Virus record (IMG/VR): IMGVR_UViG_3300045257_000305
Coordinates: 1-45,355 of that record
DNA length: 45,355 nt
Reading direction: 5' to 3' (one strand)
Source: a virus
Part shown: positions 13,536-21,432 of the stretch, piece by piece
How the letters are laid out: each line of letters opens with the position of its first letter
Position numbering within the stretch: position 1 is the stretch's first letter
Notes under the pieces: generated by a model
Told to the model about the DNA's origin: nothing
Seen by the model: the letters and a program-made list of their open reading frames with translations, nothing else
Database searches by the model: none
Program-made: the position numbers and the translations under genes

Positions 13536-13934
13536 ATGCCATCACGCAGCTTCCCGGTCGGGGCGACCTCTATCCCCAGCCTCCTCGCAGTCCTGGGGAA
13601 TCCCACGGGCGTCAGTCTCGTCACGGTCGCCTCCGGTACCGCACAGAACGGCTACAAGATGCCTACCGACGTCTCAGTCGTCACGGGCGCCAGCGCCTCA
13701 CACACCGCCGTCACGCTCCCAGACCCATTCCTGCAAGGTTGGGGAGCGGGTGACTGGTTTGAGTGCATCAACGGCACCACGCAGGCCTGCGTGATCTTCC
13801 CGCCCACCGGCGGCAACATCAATAACGCCGGCGCTAACGCCTCCGTCGCCCTCGCCGCCAACAAGTCTGTGCGGGTGTACGTCGTGAGCGTGGCCTCAGC
13901 CGCGAGCGTCTTCACGACGATGACCGGCGCGTAA
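13536..13934 (+). CDS. Small beta-rich virion protein
   Basis: 132 aa. ATG at 13536, 2 bp after the preceding stop. Hydrophobic/polar alternation (GVSLVTVASGTAQNGYKM) and a TTQACVIFPPTGGNINNAG loop suggest a small beta-barrel surface protein. It resembles the 90-aa protein at 15561. Function unknown. Confidence 0.65.
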   Translation: MPSRSFPVGATSIPSLLAVLGNPTGVSLVTVASGTAQNGYKMPTDVSVVTGASASHTAVTLPDPFLQGWGAGDWFECINGTTQACVIFPPTGGNINNAGANASVALAANKSVRVYVVSVASAASVFTTMTGA

Positions 13935-13967
13935 TGTTCACCCGCTCCACCCACGAGGGAAGCGATC

Positions 13968-14210
13968 ATGGCCGCACGACTGAACCTCCGACACACTGAA
14001 AGCTGCTTGAAGCGGATCAAGACGAGTCAGCTTCTCAACCGTATCCAGAATCATGGGCTTGGGGAGACGGAAATGACTCTGACTCAGCTGAAGGCGGCTT
14101 GTTTCCTAGTAGAGCGCACGCTCGCTCGTGCCGTGGCGCCTCAAGACTTGAACGTCACCGGTAATTTGCAGATCGAAATTGTCCGCTTTACGGATTCGAC
14201 TCCCCGCTAA
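13968..14210 (+). CDS. terS: Putative small terminase subunit
   Basis: 80 aa, ATG at 13968 after GAGGG. The central IKTSQLLNRIQNHGLG and TLTQLKAACFLVERTL segments follow the pattern K-I-x-x-SQLINRL...G...L-S-x-x-Q-V-K-A-A-x-I-L-L that I remember for podoviral small terminases. It lies directly before, and overlaps, the large terminase gene. The small subunit recognises viral DNA and feeds it to the motor. The length is short for the family, so the call rests on pattern and position. Confidence 0.65.
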   Translation: MAARLNLRHTESCLKRIKTSQLLNRIQNHGLGETEMTLTQLKAACFLVERTLARAVAPQDLNVTGNLQIEIVRFTDSTPR

Positions 14211-15558
14211 CGGCTGGCATCCCCGCGACTACCAGCTCCCGCTCTGGAAATATCTGGAGGGCGGCGGGAAACGTGCGGTCTGTGTGTGGCATCGCCGTGC
14301 GGGGAAGGATGAAAGCTGCCTGCACTGGGCGTGCTTAGCGGCTCATCAGAGAATTGGTACGTATTGGCACATGCTCCCGGAAGCGAGCCAAGCCAGAAAG
14401 GCGATCTGGGAAGCGATCAATCCGCATACGGGCAAGCGCCGTATCGATGAAGCCTTCCCTCTCGAAACGCGCCTGAATACGCGCGAAAACGAGATGATGA
14501 TCAAGCTGCGGGTGGGCAGCACCTGGCAGGTAGTCGGGTCAGACAATTACAACAGCTTGGTCGGCTCGCCTCCCGTGGGCGTGGTGTTTTCTGAGTTCAG
14601 TATCGCCAACCCCGCGAGCTGGGCTTATATCCGACCCATCTTGAGAGAGAACAAGGGTTGGGCACTTTTCATCTATACCCCTCGTGGACGTAACCACGGG
14701 GAGTCGTTGTATCGCGGGGCGAAGGGCGATCCTACATGGTTCGCTCAAATGCTCATGGCTCCCGAGACGGGTGTATTCACCCCCGAGGAGTTACAGCAGG
14801 AACTCAGCGAACTTCAGCGCGAACATGGGATGGAGCTGGGGCAGGCGTTCTTCGATCAGGAGTACATGTGCTCCTTCGATAGCGCGGTTCTCGGCGCGAT
14901 CTATGCGGGCACGCTGCGTCACTTAGACAGCCTGGGGCGTATTGGTGAGGTGCCCTATGACCTCAAGCTTCCGGTGCATACGGCTTGGGACCTGGGGTTT
15001 GATGACTCCACCGCCATCTGGTTCTGGCAGATCACGTATGGCGAGATTCGGCTCATCGATTACTACCAGAACAATAATCAGGCAATCGTTCACTACTGCG
15101 ACTTGGTGAAGAAGAAGCCCTATACCTATGGACGGCACTGGGTGCCACATGACGCGGCCAATAAGCTCCAAGCGGCCGCGGGGCATTCGATCCTGAACCA
15201 GATGTGGGATGCGAACATAAAGGCTTCGATCATGCCCGCTACGTCGCAGCAGAACAGCATTGAGGCCACTCGGGCCACATTGGAGCGTTGCTGGTTCGAT
15301 GCTAAGAAGTGCGAGTTGGGGTTGAATGCGCTGCGCAGCTATCAGTTCGAGTGGGATGACGACAAGCGCACGTTCAAAAGCAAGCCCCGTCACGACTGGG
15401 CCAGTCACGGGGCGGACGCTTTCGAGATCATTGCCCAGGTGTGGCGAGATCCTGCCATTGAGCGGGTGACGCCCAAGCCCCGCTTCCTGCACGAGACGAC
15501 TGCGGATGAGATTTTCTGGCCCAAGGTCAAAGACCCGTTCAAGCGAGAGAGGTTATAG
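14179..15558 (+). CDS. terL: Terminase large subunit (packaging ATPase/nuclease)
   Basis: 459 aa. No ATG fits; the TTG at 14179 is chosen although no clear ribosome binding site is seen. The ATPase half has Walker A CVWHRRAGKD (residues 35-44), Walker B VGVVFSEF (133-140) and the coupling motif FIYTPRGRN (164-172). The nuclease half shows AWDLGFDDST at 269-278, VPHDA near 324 and HDWASHGADAFE near residue 410, with the expected metal-binding aspartates. It hydrolyses ATP to drive DNA into proheads and cuts the concatemer. It overlaps the small subunit gene by 32 bp. Confidence 0.95.
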   Translation: MSALRIRLPANGWHPRDYQLPLWKYLEGGGKRAVCVWHRRAGKDESCLHWACLAAHQRIGTYWHMLPEASQARKAIWEAINPHTGKRRIDEAFPLETRLNTRENEMMIKLRVGSTWQVVGSDNYNSLVGSPPVGVVFSEFSIANPASWAYIRPILRENKGWALFIYTPRGRNHGESLYRGAKGDPTWFAQMLMAPETGVFTPEELQQELSELQREHGMELGQAFFDQEYMCSFDSAVLGAIYAGTLRHLDSLGRIGEVPYDLKLPVHTAWDLGFDDSTAIWFWQITYGEIRLIDYYQNNNQAIVHYCDLVKKKPYTYGRHWVPHDAANKLQAAAGHSILNQMWDANIKASIMPATSQQNSIEATRATLERCWFDAKKCELGLNALRSYQFEWDDDKRTFKSKPRHDWASHGADAFEIIAQVWRDPAIERVTPKPRFLHETTADEIFWPKVKDPFKRERL

Positions 15559-15560
15559 CT

Positions 15561-15833
15561 ATGCCTGGTCCTGGTGCCCTGCCTACTGGTCGCGTCGTCA
15601 CCTCGGGTACGACCGGTTCAGTTGTTAACCTCATCCCCCGCGATTGTACGATCCTGGGCTTCTGGGCGAATGCCACCACGACCATTGCCATCCAAGACAA
15701 CGTGGGCTCTACGGGGGGCACAACCCACGTCAACATCACCGCCTGCGTGGTGGGGTGGAATGCGCTGCCCATCTCACTGGTGAACGGGCTGGCGGTCAAT
15801 CAGGCCGCGCAGGTATGGTTTGTAGTCGCGTAA
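15561..15833 (+). CDS. 90-aa beta-domain protein between terL and portal
   Basis: ATG at 15561, 2 bp after terL. The whole protein reads as one small beta barrel (GSVVNLIPRDCTILGFWANA, then TTTIAIQDNVGSTGG), like the decoration-type proteins upstream. Its stop abuts the portal ATG. It may be a head decoration or connector accessory. Not recognised. Confidence 0.65.
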   Translation: MPGPGALPTGRVVTSGTTGSVVNLIPRDCTILGFWANATTTIAIQDNVGSTGGTTHVNITACVVGWNALPISLVNGLAVNQAAQVWFVVA

Positions 15834-18563
15834 ATGACCGATACGGCGAATACGCCTCTCGTCAAGTTCTGGAAAGACGAGATTGACCTCTATGAACGCA
15901 CCACGAACAAGTGGCTCCTGCGTGGGCGCAAGATCTACAAGCGCTACAAAGACGTCCGGTCGCCCCGCGAAGAAGCGGTCACTCGCTTTAACGTTCTCTG
16001 GTCCAACGTGCAGACACGGCTCCCCGCGCTCTATGCACGCGATCCTAAGCCGGAGGTAGAACGGCGTTTCAAGGATCGCGACCCGGTGGGTCGTTCAGTC
16101 GCCGAAGTCCTCGAGCGCTGCCTGGATTACACGATCCAGCACGTCAACCCCTTCGGGCGGATCCTGCGCCAGGTGGTGCTCGACTTTGAGTTGCCCGGCC
16201 GCGGCACGCTCTGGGTGCGCTATTCCCCCACCTTCAATCCCGGCCCCGAGAATGAAAAGCCGGGCGGGGCACCCGGCGGTACGGATCTGGAGGCCGACGA
16301 CGCGCAGGACAAGGCGGTCGCGGGCGGTACCCAGGACGACGAGGAGCAGGAGGAGGGGGAAGAGCTCGGGTATGAGGAGACGCTTCTCGACTACGTGTAC
16401 TGGGAGGACTTCGGTCACACCTGGGCGCGCACGTGGGATGAGGTCAGGGCGGTGTGGCGTCGGGTGTATCTCACCCGTGAGGAGATCGGCCAACGGTTCA
16501 AGTTGAGGAAGGGTCAGTTGGACCAGATCCCGCTCGACTGGTCGCCCAAGGGCATTGGCGATGGCAAGGTCGATGCCAAGCAGAAGAAGGCGATCGTCTA
16601 CGAGATCTGGGACAAGGAGAAGAAGGAAGCCCTGTGGATCGTCAAGAACTATCCTAAGGAGCTGGACGTCAAGGATGACCCGTTAGAGCTCGAGCACTTC
16701 TTCCCCTGTCCGCCGCCGCTCTATGCGAATCTGGCCTCGGATGAACTCATCCCCACGCCCAACTTCGTGTACTACCACGATCAGGCGCTGGAGATCGACG
16801 AGCTCTCCACGCGTATCAGTGCGATCGGCAAGGCGCTCAAGGTCTGCGGCATCTATGACAGCAGCGCAGCGGGGCTCGATCGCCTCCTGGCCGAAGGCGT
16901 CGAGAACACGCTCATCCCCATTGATGGCTGGATGGCGCTCAAGGAGAAGGGGGGCCTCGAAGGGGTGATGCAGCTCATCCCGTTGAAGGAGATCGCCGAA
17001 GCGCTGGCCTCTCTTCGTGAGCAGCGCCAGACGATGATCGATGACGTCTATCAGATCACCGGACTCTCGGACATCATCCGTGGGCTTTCTGAGCCCGAAG
17101 AGACCGCGACCGCCCAGCAGATCAAGGGCCAGTTCGCGGTGTTGCGGATCAGCGACGCCCAGCAGGAAGTGCAGCGGTTCTGCCGGGATACGCTGCGGAT
17201 CTGTGCGCAGATCATCTCAGGCTACGCCCTGCAGACCTTAAAGAAGATCTCCGGTGTCAAGCTCTTGACGAATGCCGAGAAGGCGCAGCTCCATGCTCAA
17301 CTTAGTCCCCCACCGCCGCCAATGCCCGGAATGCCTGGTATGGGTGGAGGTGCACTTCCCGCAGGCCATGCCGGAGCACCACTGCCCGGCGCGCCTCCCG
17401 CGGGAGGACTCGGCCTACCGCCCGCCCCCCCGGGTGCCGGTGGAGAACCGCCGGGAGGTGCTGGAGCGCCTGTACCGCCCCCAGGTGGTGCGCAGGGAGG
17501 AGGATCTGTCTCCCCCGAAAGACTCAAGCTCCTGAAGGAGCCGAGTTGGGAAGAGGTGGAAGCGCTCCTGCGCAATCCCGTCCTGCGGGAGTTCCGGATC
17601 GATGTGGAGACCGATAGCACGATCAGGACGGATGAGGATGCGGATCGCACCGCGCGCATGGAGTTCATCGAGGCCGTGGGCAAGATGATCAACGAGGCCT
17701 CTGCCGTGCCGAAGCCCATGATCCCGGCTGCCGGCGAGCTCATCCTCTTCGGTATCCGGGGCTTCAAGGTCGCGCGGAACCTCGAGCGCGTGTTTGAGGA
17801 TGCCATCGAGCAGCTTAAAGACATGCCTCCCCCGCCGGACCCGGAGATGATGAAGGCGCAGGCACAGGCCCAGAGCGCCAAGGAAGTCGCCGGCATCAAG
17901 GCGCAGACGGATATCCAGATCGCGAACGCCCAGCAGGCCGCGCAAGCCAAGGAAGATCAATTGCGTAGCCAGTTCGAAGCGCAGCGTTCGGTCACCGAAC
18001 AGCAGGCGAAGGCCCAGCACGAACAGCAGTTGGAGGACATCAAGGCGCGTTTCGAGGCCGAACGCACTCAGTTCGAGACCGCGTCCAAGGAGAAGATCGC
18101 CTCGGCCGATAACGCCACCAAGCTCCAAATCGCCGCGATGGAACACGAACACGAAAAGCAGCTCGAGGGCATGAAGCAGGCCCACGAGCAGAAGATCACC
18201 TCCATGACCCAGGACCACGAGAAGGCACTCGCCGTCCACAGCGCTGAGAGCGGCAAGGAGACCGAGAAGGTCAAGGGCGAAGAGGGCCGCAAGACCGAGG
18301 GCGTGAAGGCCGACAAGGCGAAGGAGCTGGAGTCGGTCAAGGGGTCTGAGTCTCGCAAGACCGAAGAGGTGAAGGGCGAACAGGTGAAGGCCGTCACGAA
18401 GCTGAAGCCCAAGGCCGAGGCAGAAGCCAAGGTGGAGGAGGAGAAGAAGGGCAAGGAGCCGACGCTTGAGGCCATCGAAAAGCTCACCCAGGCGCTCAAA
18501 GACGTCCGCAAGCCTCGGAAAGTCGTGCGCGATAAAGACGGTCGCATTGCGGAACTGCACTGA
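15834..18563 (+). CDS. Portal protein (P22-like), with P/G-rich insert and coiled-coil tail
   Basis: 909 aa, ATG at 15834. Residues 1-480 follow P22-type portals (KFWKDEIDLYERTTNKWLLR near the start, then NVLWSNVQTRLPALYARDPK, and the VYQITGLSDIIRG segment near 405). The portal dodecamer is the DNA gate and the site for TerL docking. Residues about 490-565 are a Pro/Gly-rich linker that coincides with an open +1 frame at 17293-17535. Residues 660-860 are a long Gln/Lys/Glu coiled coil with repeated KGE/KTE units. The length exceeds P22 gp1 mainly because of these two parts. Confidence 0.93.
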   Translation: MTDTANTPLVKFWKDEIDLYERTTNKWLLRGRKIYKRYKDVRSPREEAVTRFNVLWSNVQTRLPALYARDPKPEVERRFKDRDPVGRSVAEVLERCLDYTIQHVNPFGRILRQVVLDFELPGRGTLWVRYSPTFNPGPENEKPGGAPGGTDLEADDAQDKAVAGGTQDDEEQEEGEELGYEETLLDYVYWEDFGHTWARTWDEVRAVWRRVYLTREEIGQRFKLRKGQLDQIPLDWSPKGIGDGKVDAKQKKAIVYEIWDKEKKEALWIVKNYPKELDVKDDPLELEHFFPCPPPLYANLASDELIPTPNFVYYHDQALEIDELSTRISAIGKALKVCGIYDSSAAGLDRLLAEGVENTLIPIDGWMALKEKGGLEGVMQLIPLKEIAEALASLREQRQTMIDDVYQITGLSDIIRGLSEPEETATAQQIKGQFAVLRISDAQQEVQRFCRDTLRICAQIISGYALQTLKKISGVKLLTNAEKAQLHAQLSPPPPPMPGMPGMGGGALPAGHAGAPLPGAPPAGGLGLPPAPPGAGGEPPGGAGAPVPPPGGAQGGGSVSPERLKLLKEPSWEEVEALLRNPVLREFRIDVETDSTIRTDEDADRTARMEFIEAVGKMINEASAVPKPMIPAAGELILFGIRGFKVARNLERVFEDAIEQLKDMPPPPDPEMMKAQAQAQSAKEVAGIKAQTDIQIANAQQAAQAKEDQLRSQFEAQRSVTEQQAKAQHEQQLEDIKARFEAERTQFETASKEKIASADNATKLQIAAMEHEHEKQLEGMKQAHEQKITSMTQDHEKALAVHSAESGKETEKVKGEEGRKTEGVKADKAKELESVKGSESRKTEEVKGEQVKAVTKLKPKAEAEAKVEEEKKGKEPTLEAIEKLTQALKDVRKPRKVVRDKDGRIAELH
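17293..17535 (+). CDS. Nested +1-frame gene inside portal: Cys/His mini-protein
   Basis: 80 aa, ATG at 17293, with AGAAGG nine bases upstream. It reads MLNLVPHRRQCPECLVWV, then an EVHFPQAMPEHHCP segment that supplies a C-x2-C ... H/H-x-C metal-binding pattern, then a charged helix (VENRREVLERLYRPQVVRRE). By hand count, 72 of 80 codons end in G or C (90%), against 38 of 80 in the portal frame over the same bases. The portal product here is only low-complexity Pro/Gly, as expected if selection acts on the nested frame. I recognise no family. It could be an accessory factor made with portal. Confidence 0.6.
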   Translation: MLNLVPHRRQCPECLVWVEVHFPQAMPEHHCPARLPREDSAYRPPPRVPVENRREVLERLYRPQVVRREEDLSPPKDSSS

Positions 18564-18901
18564 TGCCCGTCTACGTCTGGCATTGCGCGACCTGTAAAGC
18601 AGACCTCGAGATCTTCCGTCCCGTCGCCCAGTACCGGCTAGCCCCTAAGCATGCTCACCCGGTCACCCGCGTGATCACCGCCGCTCACGTGAACGCCGAC
18701 ATCAAGCCCTATGTGGCGGTGGCGGGCGACATGGCCGGGAAAGAGATCAGCTCCCGCAGGGCTCACCGGGAGTTCCTGAAGCGCAACCGGTTCGTGGAAG
18801 TGGGGAATGAGCCGATCCGGGCCATCAAGAACGATACGCGTCCGAAGAAGGGCGAAGTGGCCGCAGAACTGAAACACGTCATCCAGCCCTACCTGAGGTA
18901 G
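18563..18901 (+). CDS. FmdB-like zinc-ribbon protein
   Basis: 112 aa. ATG at 18563 overlaps the portal stop (TGATG). It begins MPVYVWHCATCKADLEIF, the usual start of FmdB-type regulatory zinc ribbons, but the second Cys pair is missing and replaced by LAPKHAHP. The rest is basic. Such genes are common between portal and scaffold in podoviruses; the role is unknown. Confidence 0.7.
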   Translation: MPVYVWHCATCKADLEIFRPVAQYRLAPKHAHPVTRVITAAHVNADIKPYVAVAGDMAGKEISSRRAHREFLKRNRFVEVGNEPIRAIKNDTRPKKGEVAAELKHVIQPYLR

Positions 18902-18905
18902 ATCC

Positions 18906-19976
18906 ATGGCCGATGAAGAGAAAGACGCAAGCGAAAGCTCCAGCGTCCGCGACGACCTATTGGCTGCGATGAAGGAGTACGAGCCTGAAGCTGAAACGCC
19001 CCCTGAACGTGTGCGGGATGAGTCGGGGCGATTCGCCCCCCAAGGAGAGCCCCGTGACAGTAAGCCAACTGGCAAAGATGATTCTGGAGGCGAACAGCCT
19101 CCCCGAACTCCAGAAGCTGGTGCGCGAGAAGTTGCAGAAAGACCGCCAGCTCCCGAAGGAGGAGCCGCCCCTCCCGTCGGGCCCGAACTAGCCGCCGCCC
19201 CGCCGTCCTGGTCGAACGCCGTCAAGGCGAAGTGGGCGACGCTCGACCCCGAAGTGAGGGCCGAGATCCAGAAGCGTGAGGCCGAGGTTCACAGAGGCTT
19301 CACGAAGCAGGATGAGGAACGAACGCTCGGGCGGGAGATGCAACGCGTCATCCAGCCCTATGAGCCCTTGATCCGCGCAAGCGGCGGGACGCCTCCCGCC
19401 GCGGTCGCCGATCTCCTCAACACTGCCTACATTCTTCGCACCGCCGATCCTCAGACCAAGGCCCGCACCATTGCGCAGGTCTGTCAGACGTTCGGCGTGG
19501 ACATGACTTTGCTTGCCCAGCCGCAGGGGCAGGGGAACCCGGAGCTCGAGCAGTTGCGTCAGCAATTTGCCCAGCTCCAGGGCGCCATGACCCAGCAGCA
19601 GCAAGCTCGCGAGCAAGAGGTACAGACCCAGGTCCTGACCCAGGTCGAAGCCTTCGGCCAAGATCCCAAGCACCCGCACTTTCGCGCAGTCAGTGCCCAC
19701 ATGGGCGCCCTGATGAATGCGGGCCAAGCCAAGGACATGGAAGAGGCTTACGAAATGGCGGTCTGGGCGCGACCCGATCTTCGCACGCAGCTCCTGGCGG
19801 AACAGAACGCCAGCAGTCAGCGAGAAGCCGAGAAGCGCCAGCAGGCAGAGAAGGCGCGACGCAAAGCGGTGAGTGTTCGGGGCGGGCCGGGGGGTTATAC
19901 CCCGTCGTCCAAGGAACCCCAGACCGTGCGCGAAGCACTCGAGGCGGCTCAAGCCGAGGTGGCGAGCCGCATCTGA
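18906..19976 (+). CDS. Capsid scaffolding protein
   Basis: 356 aa, ATG at 18906. Its acidic, disordered N-terminus with an RDESGRFAPQG motif, Gln-rich helical middle (LEQLRQQFAQLQGAMTQQQQ) and basic C-terminus fit phage scaffolds, and it lies between portal and capsid genes. The scaffold directs shell assembly and then leaves. Residues 51-95 are low complexity where an open +1 frame (19054-19191) overlaps. Only 15 of 45 codons there end in G/C. Confidence 0.88.
   Translation: MADEEKDASESSSVRDDLLAAMKEYEPEAETPPERVRDESGRFAPQGEPRDSKPTGKDDSGGEQPPRTPEAGAREVAERPPAPEGGAAPPVGPELAAAPPSWSNAVKAKWATLDPEVRAEIQKREAEVHRGFTKQDEERTLGREMQRVIQPYEPLIRASGGTPPAAVADLLNTAYILRTADPQTKARTIAQVCQTFGVDMTLLAQPQGQGNPELEQLRQQFAQLQGAMTQQQQAREQEVQTQVLTQVEAFGQDPKHPHFRAVSAHMGALMNAGQAKDMEEAYEMAVWARPDLRTQLLAEQNASSQREAEKRQQAEKARRKAVSVRGGPGGYTPSSKEPQTVREALEAAQAEVASRI
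19054..19191 (+). CDS. Nested +1-frame gene inside scaffold: 45-aa amphipathic protein
   Basis: The GTG at 19054 follows AAGGAGAG with a four- to six-base gap, a strong ribosome binding site in mid-gene. The product (VSQLAKMILEANSLPELQKL, then VREKLQKDRQL) is a well-formed amphipathic helix pair ending in a Pro-rich tail. By hand count 38 of 45 codons end in G/C (84%) against 15 of 45 (33%) in the scaffold frame, so the third-position bias follows the nested frame. Function unknown; an assembly chaperone is one guess. Confidence 0.65.
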   Translation: MTVSQLAKMILEANSLPELQKLVREKLQKDRQLPKEEPPLPSGPN

Positions 19977-19994
19977 ACCATTTCGGAGTAATCC

Positions 19995-20978
19995 ATGGCA
20001 CTCGTCAATCCCAATTCGACGGTGCCGGAAATCGTGACCACGACCCTGCGCAATCGCACGGGGAAGTTGGCCGATAACGTCACCAAGAATAACGCACTGC
20101 TCTATCGACTCCGAGCACGCGGTCGTGTCAAACCCGTTTCCGGCGGGCGCACGATTGTTCAGGAGTTGAACTACCAGGAGAACGGGACCTACAAGCGGTA
20201 TTCGGGCTATGAAGCCCTGAATATCAGCCCGTCGGACGTCTTCACCGGGGCGGAGTACAACTACGCCCAGGCGGCTGTGGCGGTTTCAATCTCGGGCCTG
20301 GAAATGCTCCAGAACTCGGGCGAGAACGCGATCATTGACTTGCTCGAGGGTCGGATCGAGAACGCCGAGCAGACGCTCACCAACAACATCGCTCTGGATG
20401 TGTACTCCAACGGCACGGCCGATGGCGGACGTCAGATCGGTGGGGTGCAGTTGCTCGTGGGCACCACGAACAACTCCGGCACCATCGGGGGGATCGACGC
20501 CTCGGTCTGGAGCTTCTGGCGCAACATCGCCTTCTCCGGCGTGACCAACGGCGGAGCGGCGACCTCTACCGCGAACATCCAGTCGTACATGAACCGCACG
20601 TACTTGCAGCTCGTGCGCGGCGCGGATGCCCCGGACCTTCTGGTCGCGGACAACAACTACTACCGCTTCTACCTGGAGAGCCTGCAGGCGATCCAGCGTA
20701 TTACCAGCGATGAGATGGCCGAGATCGGCTTCCAGTCGCTGAAGTACATGAATGCGGATGTGGTGCTCGATGGCGGATTCGGGGGTGGTGCTCCCGCGTC
20801 CACGATGTACTTCCTCAACACGAAGTACATCTTCTTCCGCCCGCACCAGGACCGTAACTTCGCGCCCCTGGGCGATGAGCGGTTTGCCGTGAACCAGGAT
20901 GCGATGGTCAAGTTGGTCGGCTTTGCCGGCAATCTGACCCTGAGCAATCGGTTCCTACAAGGAGTGCTGTCGGCGTGA
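19995..20978 (+). CDS. Major capsid protein
   Basis: 327 aa, ATG at 19995 after a GGAG-like site. It follows the scaffold, as in other podoviruses. The N-terminal arm (TVPEIVTTTLRNRTGKLADN) and the C-terminal core (FRPHQDRNFAPLGDERFAVN, then QDAMVKLVGFAGNLTLSNR) match the phage coat family with the HK97 fold that I associate with podoviruses of this type. It forms the icosahedral shell. The length suits a T=7 coat protein. No extra Ig-like domain is seen. Confidence 0.9.
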   Translation: MALVNPNSTVPEIVTTTLRNRTGKLADNVTKNNALLYRLRARGRVKPVSGGRTIVQELNYQENGTYKRYSGYEALNISPSDVFTGAEYNYAQAAVAVSISGLEMLQNSGENAIIDLLEGRIENAEQTLTNNIALDVYSNGTADGGRQIGGVQLLVGTTNNSGTIGGIDASVWSFWRNIAFSGVTNGGAATSTANIQSYMNRTYLQLVRGADAPDLLVADNNYYRFYLESLQAIQRITSDEMAEIGFQSLKYMNADVVLDGGFGGGAPASTMYFLNTKYIFFRPHQDRNFAPLGDERFAVNQDAMVKLVGFAGNLTLSNRFLQGVLSA

Positions 20979-21421
20979 TTCCCGTGAAGACTTTGGAGCA
21001 GCGATTTCTCGAAAAAGTATCGCGAACTGAGTCGGGCTGTTGGGAATGGCTCTCGACCATCAAACGTGATGGGTACGGGCAATTCTGGTTGAACGGTAAA
21101 GGCACGAAGGCCCATCGGGCAGCGTGGATTATCTTTCAGTCAGAGATTCCAAGGGGGCTCATGGTTCTGCACCATTGCGACAATCGCAAATGCGTGAATC
21201 TAACGCACCTGTATCTCGGCAACGCCTCTCAAAACACGCTCGACAAAGTGCAGCGGTTCAGCGGGAAGTGGGGCTTTATGAAGCTCGACTCTTCTCAACA
21301 CCTTGAGATCGTTCGTTTGGCTCGGACAGGACTGAGGCAGCAAGACATTGCAACTCGCTTTGGGGTCCACCAGACAACTGTTTCCAAACATCTTCGTAAG
21401 GAATCGCGCCTAGGCAACTAG
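20975..21421 (+). CDS. HNH homing endonuclease
   Basis: 148 aa. The GTG at 20975 overlaps the capsid stop (GTGA), with AAGGAG upstream. The N-terminal GCWEW and the LHHCDNRKCVNLTHL core (about residues 65-79) form the HNH zinc-finger type nuclease of phage freestanding homing endonucleases. Residues 107-143 add an HTH (LRQQDIATRFGVHQTTVSKH). The base composition is visibly less GC-rich than its neighbours, a sign of recent arrival. It splits the capsid gene from the next virion gene. Confidence 0.88.
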   Translation: MIPVKTLEQRFLEKVSRTESGCWEWLSTIKRDGYGQFWLNGKGTKAHRAAWIIFQSEIPRGLMVLHHCDNRKCVNLTHLYLGNASQNTLDKVQRFSGKWGFMKLDSSQHLEIVRLARTGLRQQDIATRFGVHQTTVSKHLRKESRLGN

Positions 21422-21432
21422 GAGCACAAATC

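Noticed and set aside
17415-18560. 381-codon minus-strand frame opposite the portal C-terminus
   Set aside because: Leu/Arg/His-rich shadow of a Lys/Glu/Gln coiled coil; no start signal and opposite to the operon.
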